64,000 bases of DNA from Rhodoferax sp. (GTDB lineage: Bacteria; Pseudomonadota; Gammaproteobacteria; Burkholderiales; Burkholderiaceae_C): the NCBI RefSeq assembly GCF_030697375.1, contig NZ_JAUYQD010000105.1, positions 1 through 64,000 on the forward strand. Direction: 5' to 3'. The notes beneath the pieces are model-generated. The model did no database searches. It saw only the letters and a list, made by a program, of their open reading frames with translations, and was not told the origin of the DNA. Position numbers and translations under genes: made by a program. Shown piece by piece: positions 9,125 through 17,491 of the stretch; within the stretch, counting starts at the first letter, position 1; the number at the start of each line of letters is the position of its first letter.

Positions 9125-10231
9125 TTAAATTCGCATGGGCATCACCACGTACTTGAAGGTGGTGTTGTCGGGGATGGTGAACAATGCGGAACTGTTCCCG
9201 TCAGACAGCTCCAGGGTCACCATGTCCTGGCTCATATTGGTGAGTGCGTCAATGAGGTAAGTGACATTGAAACCTATTTCAATGCTGTCTCCTCCGTAGT
9301 CGATATCCAATTCATCCACCGCTTCTTCTTGTTCGGCATTGTTGGACGCGACCCGCAAAGTACCGGGGTCGAGGTTCAGGCGAACCCCTTTGAATTTGTC
9401 GCTGGTCAAAATAGCAGTCCGCTGCAAAGTGGACAACAGCGCGGTGCGACCCAGAGTGATGCTGTTTTTGTGGTTTTTGGGAATAACACGGTTGTAGTCC
9501 GGGAACTTGCCTTCGACCAGTTTGGTGACAAATTCCATGCCATCAAAAGTAAATTTGGCTTGGTTATTGGCGAACTGCATTTCAATCGCACCCTCCGCAT
9601 CCGACAACAATCGCTGCAATTCAATCACGGTTTTGCGCGGCAGAATCACCTCTTGTTTGGGGACTTCCACATCCAGTGTGGCGGAGGCAAAGGCCAAGCG
9701 GTGACCGTCCGTGGCAACCAGACTCAACTGATTGCCTTCGGCAACGAACAGGATGCCGTTCAGGTAATAACGAATATCGTGCACCGCCATGGCAAACGAC
9801 ACCTGGCTGAGCAGACCCTTCAGTGTTTTTTGAGGAACGCTAAAGACGGGTCCAAAATTAGCGGACTCTTGCACCAGCGGAAAGTCCTCTGCCTGCATGG
9901 TTTGAAGGGTGAATTTGCTCTTTCCACCTTTCAGGATGACCTTGCTTTGGCTGGATTCCAGCGACACAGTCTGGTCCGAGGGCATGGTGCGCAAGATGTC
10001 AATGAGTTTTCGTGCGCCGATGGTTGTTGTGAAATTTCCGATGTCTCCACCCAATTCTGCGGTAGTGCGGATTTGAATTTCCAGGTCGCTGGTGGTGAGT
10101 TGCAGTGAAGTACCCGTTTTGCGCAGAAGTATGTTGGCCAAAATGGGCAGTGTGTGGCGGCGTTCAACAATACCCGCCACGGATTGCAAAACCGACAGAA
10201 TTTTGTCTTGTGTTGCCTTCAATACGATCAT
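9125..10231 (-). CDS. dnaN: DNA polymerase III beta subunit (sliding clamp)
   Basis: DnaN is the ring-shaped processivity clamp of the replicative polymerase. The 368-residue protein starts MIVLKATQDKILSVLQSVAGIVERRHTLPILANIL and ends with the clamp signature FKYVVMPMRI. Length matches the usual 366-370 residues. It lies between dnaA and gyrB in the conserved order, on the same strand. Confidence 0.97.
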   Translation of the reverse strand: MIVLKATQDKILSVLQSVAGIVERRHTLPILANILLRKTGTSLQLTTSDLEIQIRTTAELGGDIGNFTTTIGARKLIDILRTMPSDQTVSLESSQSKVILKGGKSKFTLQTMQAEDFPLVQESANFGPVFSVPQKTLKGLLSQVSFAMAVHDIRYYLNGILFVAEGNQLSLVATDGHRLAFASATLDVEVPKQEVILPRKTVIELQRLLSDAEGAIEMQFANNQAKFTFDGMEFVTKLVEGKFPDYNRVIPKNHKNSITLGRTALLSTLQRTAILTSDKFKGVRLNLDPGTLRVASNNAEQEEAVDELDIDYGGDSIEIGFNVTYLIDALTNMSQDMVTLELSDGNSSALFTIPDNTTFKYVVMPMRI

Positions 10232-10291
10232 GTCAACCTCTTCTTTTTAAACTCTGTCACTGGAACGGCAGCAATGCGCGCCGCAATTTTC

Positions 10292-10300
10292 TGTGGATAA
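10292..10300 (-). promoter_or_regulatory. DnaA box in the dnaA-dnaN gap
   Basis: TGTGGATAA is the exact complement of the consensus DnaA box TTATCCACA. It lies in the 124-bp gap between dnaA and dnaN and could be part of dnaN regulation or an origin subregion. Confidence 0.65.
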
Positions 10301-10355
10301 CGCCATTTTCTTCTTTTTATCAGGCGCTTGAAGGTGGGGCAGTTTGTTTTTGCAT

Positions 10356-11768
10356 TCAACCTTTCAGCGTTTGCTCCAACACATGCAGCTGTTGATTGAG
10401 CTCTGTCAGTTGTTGGCGTTCGCCGCCAATCTTTCGCACGGCATGCAGCACCGTTGTATGGTCTCTGCCTCCAAACAATTCACCAATTTCAGGCAAACTT
10501 TTTTGGGTCAACTCTTTGGCCAGGTACATCGCGATTTGGCGTGGCCGGGCAATACTGGCCGGCCGTTTTTTGGAATACATGTCCGCTACTTTGATCTTGT
10601 AGTAATCCGCCACTGTTTTTTGGATGTTTTCTACAGAAATTTGCCGGTTCTGGATGGACAGCAAATCGCGCAATGCTTCGCGGGCGAGTTGGATGGAAAT
10701 CTCTTTTTGGTTAAACCGTGAATAGGCAAGAATTTTGCGTAAGGCACCTTCCAACTCCCGCACGTTGGAGCGGACATTTTTGGCCACAAAGAATGCAACT
10801 TCTTCGGGTATTTCAGACCCTTCTGCGCGTGCTTTGTTGATCAGAATCGCCACCCGCATTTCCAGTTCGGGTGGCTCAATGGCAACGGTCAGGCCCGAAT
10901 CAAAACGCGATACCAAACGTTCATGAATATCAGCCAGACCTTTGGGGTAGGTGTCGCTGGTCATCACAATGTGTGATTTTTTGGCCAGCAAGGCCTCAAA
11001 GGCATTAAAAAACTCTTCCTGCGTACGATCTTTGTTGGCAAAAAACTGCACATCATCGATCAACAACAAATCCAAAGAGTGGTAACGCTCCTTGAATTCA
11101 TCGAAAGTTTTGCGCTGATACGCCTTAACCACATCCGATACGAATTGTTCCGCATGGATGTAGAGAACTTTGGAACCTGGTTTATCCAGCAGCAGTCGAT
11201 TGCCTACGGCGTGCATCAAATGGGTCTTTCCCAGGCCTACGCCACCGTAGATGAACAAGGGGTTGTAAAGATGCCCAGGCATGGTGGCCACGTGCATGGC
11301 CGCAGCCCGCGCCATGCGGTTGGCAGTGCCTTCCACCAAACTTTCGAATGTCAGCATGGAGTTGAGGCGGTGTTTGAGGCTACCCGGGCTTCTGTCTTCC
11401 CCAAGTGGCGGCGCTTCCTCCATGGGAATGGCCTCTACCGATTTTTGCACCATTGCACTGCGAACAACAGCTTCCCGAGGAGTAATCGCTAACTCCAGCG
11501 AGACGGGTTGCCCGTACAATTTTTCCAATAAAGTGGCTATTCGACCGCTGTATTGCGCTCGGACCCAGTCCAGTTTGAAGCGGTTGGCAACAAAAATAGT
11601 CACCTTGGACAGATCCTCCGAAACCTGTGCGCTCAGGGGTTTAATCCAGGTGTTGAACTGTTGCTCTGGCAATTCTTGGGCGAGCTGGTCAATGCAGCTT
11701 TGCCAAAGGGTCTGACCAATATCGAGGCCAGAAGGCTCCGTGCTGTGTGGGGGGCGTTCCTCGGACAT
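10356..11768 (-). CDS. dnaA: Chromosomal replication initiator DnaA
   Basis: DnaA binds DnaA boxes at oriC and melts the origin. The 470-residue protein has an N-terminal oligomerisation domain, a Pro/Glu-rich linker around residues 110-135, the AAA+ domain with Walker A GGVGLGKTHLMHAVG and Walker B LLLIDDVQFF, and the C-terminal helix-turn-helix signature GGRDHTTVLHAVRKI. Length is typical for Burkholderiales. Confidence 0.97.
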   Translation of the reverse strand: MSEERPPHSTEPSGLDIGQTLWQSCIDQLAQELPEQQFNTWIKPLSAQVSEDLSKVTIFVANRFKLDWVRAQYSGRIATLLEKLYGQPVSLELAITPREAVVRSAMVQKSVEAIPMEEAPPLGEDRSPGSLKHRLNSMLTFESLVEGTANRMARAAAMHVATMPGHLYNPLFIYGGVGLGKTHLMHAVGNRLLLDKPGSKVLYIHAEQFVSDVVKAYQRKTFDEFKERYHSLDLLLIDDVQFFANKDRTQEEFFNAFEALLAKKSHIVMTSDTYPKGLADIHERLVSRFDSGLTVAIEPPELEMRVAILINKARAEGSEIPEEVAFFVAKNVRSNVRELEGALRKILAYSRFNQKEISIQLAREALRDLLSIQNRQISVENIQKTVADYYKIKVADMYSKKRPASIARPRQIAMYLAKELTQKSLPEIGELFGGRDHTTVLHAVRKIGGERQQLTELNQQLHVLEQTLKG

Positions 11769-11784
11769 TTCTCTTTTCAGCTTC

Positions 11785-11842
11785 TGTGGATAGTTATAAA
11801 TTGCTGCAACGCAAATTTTAACTTATCAATACCTTATCCACA
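11785..11842. other. Candidate oriC core: DnaA boxes around an AT-rich segment
   Basis: A perfect box TTATCCACA lies at 11834-11842 and a one-mismatch inverted box (TGTGGATAG) at 11785-11793. The 40 bases between them are markedly AT-rich for this genome. The dnaA-rpmH gap (11769-12019) is a common oriC location in proteobacteria. Only two good boxes are visible here, so the full origin may extend into the dnaA-dnaN gap or lie elsewhere. Confidence 0.55.
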
Positions 11843-11898
11843 TTTACCCATGTGCCCCACCAAGTTCTAGCATTACGCTGCATGTCCACCGTAAGGTG

Positions 11899-11927
11899 TT
11901 GCTGGGCTTCAGAAAATTTGCGATAAT
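11899..11927 (+). promoter_or_regulatory. Sigma70-type promoter of rpmH
   Basis: TTGCTG and GATAAT are separated by exactly 17 bases, about 90 bp upstream of the rpmH start. It is the best -35/-10 pair in the gap and reads in the direction of the rpmH-rnpA-yidD-yidC-mnmE block. Confidence 0.6.
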
Positions 11928-12019
11928 CCCGGGTTGCCCTGATTGTGTTGGGGCGATTTGACCGAGATCCCATCACTTGAATGCTGTTGGGCAAGAACCG
12001 AGTTAGCTAGGAAATCCAA

Positions 12020-12154
12020 ATGAAACGCACTTACCAACCCTCCAAAATTCGCCGCGCACGTACCCACGGTTTTCTGGTTCGCATGAAGACCCGCGGTGGC
12101 CGCGCTGTGATCAATGCACGTCGTGCCAAGGGTCGCAAGCGTCTGGCTGTTTAA
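12020..12154 (+). CDS. rpmH: 50S ribosomal protein L34
   Basis: This 44-residue, very basic protein starts MKRTYQPSKIRRARTHGF and ends GRKRLAV, the universally conserved L34 pattern. TAGGAAAT upstream serves as ribosome binding site. rpmH next to rnpA and across from dnaA is one of the most conserved gene arrangements in bacteria. Confidence 0.97.
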   Translation: MKRTYQPSKIRRARTHGFLVRMKTRGGRAVINARRAKGRKRLAV

Positions 12155-12225
12155 TACAGGCTTCGGGCAAGTCTCGGTAGGAGTGCGCTCCGGCAACGCT
12201 GGCGCGCAGTTTTCGTGACCTGAAC

Positions 12226-12669
12226 GTGCTACGACTGAAGACACGGACCCAGTTTCAGGCGGCTTTGGCTGGCCAAACACTGGCCAGAACCACGCACTTT
12301 GCACTGCATCGTTGCGCTTTAGAGCCGCGGTTGTTGTTGGATGGGTCGGTGGTATTGCCACGCTTATTTGCTGAGCGTGGTGTATGGTTCGGCGCAATGG
12401 TTCCTAAGCGATGGGCCAAGCGTGCGGTAACGCGGAACACCATCAAACGCCAAATTTACAGCGTGTCTACCGAATTCGAGCTCTCTTTGGTTGAGGGGGC
12501 GCATGTTGTGCGTTTGCGCACTGGGTTTGACCGCGCGCAGTTCACAAGTGCTACTTCCGAGGTGCTTCGGTTGGCCGTACGCATGGAACTGTTGAAGTTG
12601 TTTGAGCGCGCACTAACCTCTTCGGTACGGCAGGCGGTGCAAATCTCCCCGCCACCCTTGGTCCCATGA
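12226..12669 (+). CDS. rnpA: Ribonuclease P protein component
   Basis: RnpA is the protein cofactor of RNase P, which removes tRNA 5' leaders. The 147-residue protein carries LKTRTQFQAAL near the N-terminus and the RNase P protein signature around RAVTRNTIKRQI (RNxxKR). The most plausible start is the GTG at 12226. Its C-terminus is longer than average. The stop overlaps the yidD start (ATGA). Confidence 0.92.
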   Translation: MLRLKTRTQFQAALAGQTLARTTHFALHRCALEPRLLLDGSVVLPRLFAERGVWFGAMVPKRWAKRAVTRNTIKRQIYSVSTEFELSLVEGAHVVRLRTGFDRAQFTSATSEVLRLAVRMELLKLFERALTSSVRQAVQISPPPLVP

Positions 12670-12938
12670 TGCAATTTTTGCTTATCGGCATCGTCAGGGC
12701 GTATCGGCTGTTTTTGAGCCCTTGGTTAGGCTCGTCCTGTCGTTTTGAGCCCACTTGCTCCGTTTATGCCTTGCAGGCTCTAGAGGCCCAGGGGGCCGCT
12801 GCAGGCAGCTACCTTGTATTATCCCGGCTTTCCCGGTGCCATCCTTGGTGTGCTGGCGGCCATGATCCGGTTCCGACCGAAAAACCCTGGCTGTTTACAC
12901 GGCTGGTCCCTTCTTCTTCTAAAAAGAATCCCTCATGA
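12666..12938 (+). CDS. yidD: Membrane protein insertion efficiency factor YidD
   Basis: YidD is a small membrane-associated protein that assists YidC-dependent insertion. The 90-residue sequence has the family pattern IVRAYRLFLSPWLGSSCRFEPTCSVYA with conserved cysteines, and the HPWCAGGHDPVP segment. It overlaps rnpA upstream and yidC downstream by four bases each, so all three are translationally coupled. Confidence 0.94.
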   Translation: MMQFLLIGIVRAYRLFLSPWLGSSCRFEPTCSVYALQALEAQGAAAGSYLVLSRLSRCHPWCAGGHDPVPTEKPWLFTRLVPSSSKKNPS

Positions 12939-14656
12939 ACGATATCCGCCGCACCATTTTGTGGGTGATTTTTGGCTTTTCCATGGTCCTGCTCTGGGAT
13001 CAATGGCAGGTGTACAACGGTCGCAAGGCAACATTTATGCCCAGCACCAGCCAAAAAGCGGCCATGCCAGTTGGTGCAGCTACGGGTACGGTGCCTGGCG
13101 CAGTGGATTCAAGCGTTCCCGCCGCTTTGGTGAAACCAGTAACTGCACCGATTGGGGCATCGGAGCTTGCAACTCCCACGGCACCCAAAGAGCGCTTTGA
13201 AGTCACTACCGATGTATTGAAGCTGACCTTTGATACTGAAGGTGGATCGCTGGTTCGCTCCGAATTTCTGAAATACGCAGACATGGCGGATAAGAACAAA
13301 AATTTTGTTTTGCTGGATGACAGCAAGGACCGCATTTATTTGGCCCAGACCGGCGTGATTGGTGGCGCGACTGCAGGTAGTTTTCCAACCCATAAGACGC
13401 CAATGACCGCCAGTGGTGAACGTACGCTCAAAGAAGGCGAAAACGAATTGGTGATCCGGTTTACCTCCGCCGATGTTGGTGGTATCAAACTCGTCAAAAC
13501 GTACACCGTTCGCCGTGGTGCCTATGACATGGCGGTGAAGCATGAACTCACCAATGTCTCTGCCGCACCCATTGCGGCGCAACTGTATTTGCAACTGGTG
13601 CGCGACGGCAACAAACCTGTGGGCGAATCATCTTTCTATTCAACATTCACAGGCCCAGCCGTCTATACCGACGCCAAAAAATACCAAAAAGTGGAATTCA
13701 GCGACATCAAGAAAAAGAATGTTGATGTTGAAAATCAGTCGGCCAATGGCTATGTCGCCATGGTCCAACACTACTTTGCCAGTGCCTGGATTTTGCCGGA
13801 AGGAATGCAGCGCAGCATTTCCCTGGACGGGGTGGACATCGGCGCCACCATGGCGGACTGCTGCTATCGCGTATCGATGATTGCACCCATTGAGGCTATT
13901 GCCCCTGGTGGCAGCAAGACCGTAGAGGCAAAATTCTTTGCGGGTCCCCAAGAAGAAAAAATGCTGGAAGCCCTGACACCGGGCTTGGAGCTGGTCAAAG
14001 ACTATGGATGGCTCACAATTCTGGCGAAGCCCCTGTACTGGTTGCTGGATAAATTGCATGGTTTGATCCAGAACTGGGGGTGGTCCATCGTGGCACTGGT
14101 GGTTTTGCTCAAAATTGCTTTTTATTGGCTCAATGCCAAGGCTTATGCAAGCATGGCCAAGATGAAGGCCGTGAACCCCAAAATCACGGAAATGCGTGAA
14201 CGTCTGAAAGACAACCCGCAGCAGATGCAGCAAGAGATGATGCGCATTTACCGTGAGGAAAAGGTCAACCCCATGGGCGGTTGCTTCCCGATCATGATCC
14301 AGATCCCGGTGTTCATCGCCTTGTATTGGGTGTTGTTGTCCAGTGTGGAGATGCGCAATGCACCCTGGACCTTGTGGATTCATGACCTCTCCTCACCCGA
14401 TCCCTTCTACATCTTGCCGCTGGTGATGACCTTGACCACCATGCTGCAAACGGCCTTGAATCCGGCTCCACCAGACCCCTTGCAAGCCAAGATGATGTGG
14501 TTTATGCCGCTGGCATTCAGCGTCATGTTTTTCTTCTTCCCGGCGGGACTGGTGTTGTACTGGATCACCAACAATATCTTGTCGATTGCACAGCAGTGGA
14601 TCATCAATACCCGCATGGGTGTGCCACCGCAGTTCAACTTGCCAAAATTTTCCTGA
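12935..14656 (+). CDS. yidC: Membrane protein insertase YidC
   Basis: YidC inserts and folds inner-membrane proteins with or without SecYEG. The 573-residue protein shows an N-terminal membrane anchor (residues 5-22), a large periplasmic beta domain, and the C-terminal five-helix core starting near GLIQNWGWSIVALVVLLK, with the conserved NPMGGCFPIMIQIPVFIALYWVL region. Length and architecture are those of Gram-negative YidC. Confidence 0.96.
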   Translation: MNDIRRTILWVIFGFSMVLLWDQWQVYNGRKATFMPSTSQKAAMPVGAATGTVPGAVDSSVPAALVKPVTAPIGASELATPTAPKERFEVTTDVLKLTFDTEGGSLVRSEFLKYADMADKNKNFVLLDDSKDRIYLAQTGVIGGATAGSFPTHKTPMTASGERTLKEGENELVIRFTSADVGGIKLVKTYTVRRGAYDMAVKHELTNVSAAPIAAQLYLQLVRDGNKPVGESSFYSTFTGPAVYTDAKKYQKVEFSDIKKKNVDVENQSANGYVAMVQHYFASAWILPEGMQRSISLDGVDIGATMADCCYRVSMIAPIEAIAPGGSKTVEAKFFAGPQEEKMLEALTPGLELVKDYGWLTILAKPLYWLLDKLHGLIQNWGWSIVALVVLLKIAFYWLNAKAYASMAKMKAVNPKITEMRERLKDNPQQMQQEMMRIYREEKVNPMGGCFPIMIQIPVFIALYWVLLSSVEMRNAPWTLWIHDLSSPDPFYILPLVMTLTTMLQTALNPAPPDPLQAKMMWFMPLAFSVMFFFFPAGLVLYWITNNILSIAQQWIINTRMGVPPQFNLPKFS

Positions 14657-14676
14657 GGTGAGGGAGGGATAGGGGC

Positions 14677-16083
14677 ATGCTTCCGCGCTACCACGACCCT
14701 ATCCTGGCCATCGCCACCGCGCCCGGCCGAGGGTCGGTGGGCATTGTTCGCATCAGTGGCAAAAATCTACGCGCCTTGGTGCAGGTGATTTTTGGCAGGG
14801 CCTTGCAGCCCCGAGAGGCAACATACCTCCCATTTTCAGATAGTACGGGCCAGCCTATTGACCATGGGCTGGCATTGTTCTTTCCGGGGCCGCACTCCTT
14901 CACCGGCGAAGATGTGCTGGAGTTGCAGGCCCATGGGGGGCCAGTGGTATTACAACTGCTCATGGCACGATGCCTGGAAGCTGCGGCGTATGGGAGCTTG
15001 ACGATAGGTGAACCATGTTTGCCCGGCTTACGCTTGGCGCAACCTGGTGAATTCACCCAACGCGCCTTTCTGAATGACAAAATCGATTTGGCGCAGGCAG
15101 AGGCCATTGCCGATCTGATTGACGCCAGCACCGAGGCCGCGGCTCGCAGCGCCACGCAGTCATTGGCGGGGGTGTTCTCCCAAAAAATACACACAATGCG
15201 CGATGCACTCATCCATCTACGCATGTTGGTGGAAGCTACATTGGATTTTCCCGAGGAGGAAATTGATTTTTTGCAAAAATCAGATGCCCAGGGGCAGTTG
15301 AGTCGTTTGCAACTGGCGTTGGAATTGATCCTGCAGCAGGCATCGCAGGGGGCGCTGCTGCGAGAAGGCATCAAGGTGGTGATTGCAGGCCAACCCAATG
15401 CGGGCAAGTCGTCCTTGCTCAACGCCCTGGCAGGGGCCGAGCTGGCCATCGTCACACCGATTGCTGGGACGACACGTGACAAGGTGCAAGAAACCATCCA
15501 AATCGAAGGGGTGCCGATCCATATCATCGACACCGCAGGGCTGCGTCCCAGTGACGATGTGGTTGAAAAAATAGGCATTGCCCGCGCCTGGGAAGCTATC
15601 GCAGGCGCTGATGTGGTGCTGTTTTTGCACGATTTGACGCGTTCTTTTGCTACAAATTACATAGCTGCTGACGCTGATATTGCGGCGCTATTGGCCCAAA
15701 CGCTTGGTAAAAATGTGCCCGTTCTTCAAGTCTGGAACAAGACTGATGCGCTGACCCCACAGGAGCCCCCCGCTGGTATTCTTTTGTCCACCAAAACAGG
15801 TGCAGGATTGGATACTTTGCGGCGTGCACTGCTAGACGCTGCGGGATGGCATGCTCCGGAAGGCGGGATGTTTATTGCCCGAGAAAGGCATGTCCAGGCC
15901 TTGCGGCGGGTGGGCGCGCATTTGGAGCAAGCTGCCGCGCATCTCTCTGCACAGGCCCAATCGCTGGATCTGGTGGCGGAAGAACTGCGACTGGGACAAA
16001 ATGCACTGGGTGAGATTACGGGAGAATTCACGTCGGATGATTTGCTAGGTGTCATCTTCTCGAAATTCTGTATCGGCAAATAG
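14677..16083 (+). CDS. mnmE: tRNA modification GTPase MnmE (TrmE)
   Basis: MnmE with MnmG places the aminomethyl group on wobble uridine-34 of certain tRNAs. The 468-residue protein has the folate-binding N-domain (ATAPGRGSVGIVRISG), a helical domain interrupted by the G domain (GQPNAGKSSLLN, DTAGL, NKTD), and the catalytic C-terminal CIGK. A stretch of the G domain (around residues 325-334, bases 15648-15675) coincides with the dispersed repeat core, which suggests the repeat entered this gene in frame. Confidence 0.96.
   Translation: MLPRYHDPILAIATAPGRGSVGIVRISGKNLRALVQVIFGRALQPREATYLPFSDSTGQPIDHGLALFFPGPHSFTGEDVLELQAHGGPVVLQLLMARCLEAAAYGSLTIGEPCLPGLRLAQPGEFTQRAFLNDKIDLAQAEAIADLIDASTEAAARSATQSLAGVFSQKIHTMRDALIHLRMLVEATLDFPEEEIDFLQKSDAQGQLSRLQLALELILQQASQGALLREGIKVVIAGQPNAGKSSLLNALAGAELAIVTPIAGTTRDKVQETIQIEGVPIHIIDTAGLRPSDDVVEKIGIARAWEAIAGADVVLFLHDLTRSFATNYIAADADIAALLAQTLGKNVPVLQVWNKTDALTPQEPPAGILLSTKTGAGLDTLRRALLDAAGWHAPEGGMFIARERHVQALRRVGAHLEQAAAHLSAQAQSLDLVAEELRLGQNALGEITGEFTSDDLLGVIFSKFCIGK
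15648..15675 (+). repeat. Dispersed repeat core inside mnmE, copy 2
   Basis: TGCTAC...ATAGCTGCTGACGCT matches the first half of the family repeat. It is in frame and encodes the segment around FATNYIAADAD in the G domain, a position where MnmE proteins vary in length. Confidence 0.45.
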
Positions 16084-16123
16084 CTTAGATTACACTCGTT
16101 CGGTTGCTGAAATCGAAGGAAAG

Positions 16124-16855
16124 ATGATGTCCCTGTTCCAATGGTTTTCAAAAAAATCATCCGCCATTTCGCCGACGGAGGTTGAGAGTTCGGGGCTCGC
16201 CCATGTCGATGCCACAGTTCCCTTTACCCATTCAAGCCGCGGCCGGGCCAGGGTCCCTGATGCACCCGGAAGCGCAGCCAATCGCAAAAATGAACGCCTG
16301 GAACGCCGCGAGTTGCTGTACGGCATCGTGCGCGAGTCCATGACACGGGTAGGGGTCTTGTCTTCGAGCTACAAATTCAAGGTGCTGTCTCTGGACTCGC
16401 GGGGGCGCCAGTACCTGATCATGATGGATCTCGCGCGGTTGCAGGCGGGTGAGGTCGCCCGACTGGCTGAAATCGAGAGCCTGATCGCCAAGAGCGCAAA
16501 GCTGCGGCACGATATTTTGGTGACCTCCGTGTATTGGCGTGTGAATGAACAAGTGACCGCCGGGGTCACCCGTTCACCGGCATCCGCCCCTGCACCCCTC
16601 AGTGCCAGCCCTACTGCTGTGCCAGTCCCAGCGCCGACGCCACCCAAACCACGCTACGAACCCCTGCACGAGGATGAAGTGGCCGCATTCAAACAAGCGC
16701 TTGCGTCGTTGCCGACGCCAAAAACACTTTCTGCTCCGGGAGAAATCATCCAGTCCGGGCGGCGCAACCCGGCACCCGAAATCCGCTTTGAAGATACGGA
16801 GCTGGATGAACGTGCAGCACCCTTAAGCGGAACCCAGTACGGGGATTTGAACTAA
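16124..16855 (+). CDS. Conserved hypothetical protein next to mnmE
   Basis: I do not recognise a named family. The 243-residue product has a basic Ser-rich N-terminus, a charged central block (about residues 50-150, ELLYGIVRESMTRVGVLSSSYKFKVLSLDSRG onward in two pieces) that looks folded, a low-complexity Ala/Pro linker (about 165-195) and an acidic C-terminus. I chose the ATG at 16124 because GAAGGA precedes it; a longer frame upstream runs into mnmE. No signal peptide or membrane segment is evident. Confidence 0.75.
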   Translation: MMSLFQWFSKKSSAISPTEVESSGLAHVDATVPFTHSSRGRARVPDAPGSAANRKNERLERRELLYGIVRESMTRVGVLSSSYKFKVLSLDSRGRQYLIMMDLARLQAGEVARLAEIESLIAKSAKLRHDILVTSVYWRVNEQVTAGVTRSPASAPAPLSASPTAVPVPAPTPPKPRYEPLHEDEVAAFKQALASLPTPKTLSAPGEIIQSGRRNPAPEIRFEDTELDERAAPLSGTQYGDLN

Positions 16856-16892
16856 AGGCGTTCAGACTCGTGCAGGGTAGGTGTCGTGGAAC

Positions 16893-17447
16893 TCAGTGCC
16901 CTGCAAAATCCACCAGGGTGAACAGGGGCAGTCCTGATTCTTTGAGTTTTTGGGAGCCGCCCAACTCGGGAAGGTCAACGATGGCTGCCCCTTCCATCAC
17001 GGTGGCACCCTGGCGTTCCAGCAATTTTTTGCCCGCCATCATGGTCCCACCGGTGGCAATCAGGTCATCAATCAGCAGTACACGGCTTCCGGGTTTGACC
17101 GCATCGGTATGGAGCTCTACGGTGGCACTGCCATATTCCAACTCATACGTCTCCTCGACGGTGGTGAATGGCAGCTTTCCCTTTTTGCGGATGGGCACAA
17201 AACCCACATTGAGTTCGTACGCGACGACGGCACCCAATATGAATCCACGCGCATCCAGTCCAGCCACCACATCCGGGCGCATGCCTGGGTCCATATAGCG
17301 GTGAACAAAAGCGTCAATCAGAATTCGAAACACCTTTGCGTCCTGCAGCAAGGGCGTGATGTCGCGAAACTGCACGCCCGGCGTGGGCCAATCGGGAACC
17401 GTGCGGATGTGGTCGCGCAGGTACTGGTTAACGCTCAAATGTTGCAT
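16893..17447 (-). CDS. apt: Adenine phosphoribosyltransferase
   Basis: Apt salvages adenine to AMP using PRPP. The 184-residue protein has the PRPP-binding signature VLLIDDLIATGGTM and the PGVQFRDITPLL and GLDARGFILG motifs typical of Apt. The start MQHLSVNQYLRDHI gives the usual length. It is convergent with the preceding hypothetical gene. Confidence 0.95.
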   Translation of the reverse strand: MQHLSVNQYLRDHIRTVPDWPTPGVQFRDITPLLQDAKVFRILIDAFVHRYMDPGMRPDVVAGLDARGFILGAVVAYELNVGFVPIRKKGKLPFTTVEETYELEYGSATVELHTDAVKPGSRVLLIDDLIATGGTMMAGKKLLERQGATVMEGAAIVDLPELGGSQKLKESGLPLFTLVDFAGH

Positions 17448-17491
17448 GAATCATCCGTAAAAAGGGGAGCTGCCAAATGACAATGGCGCTT

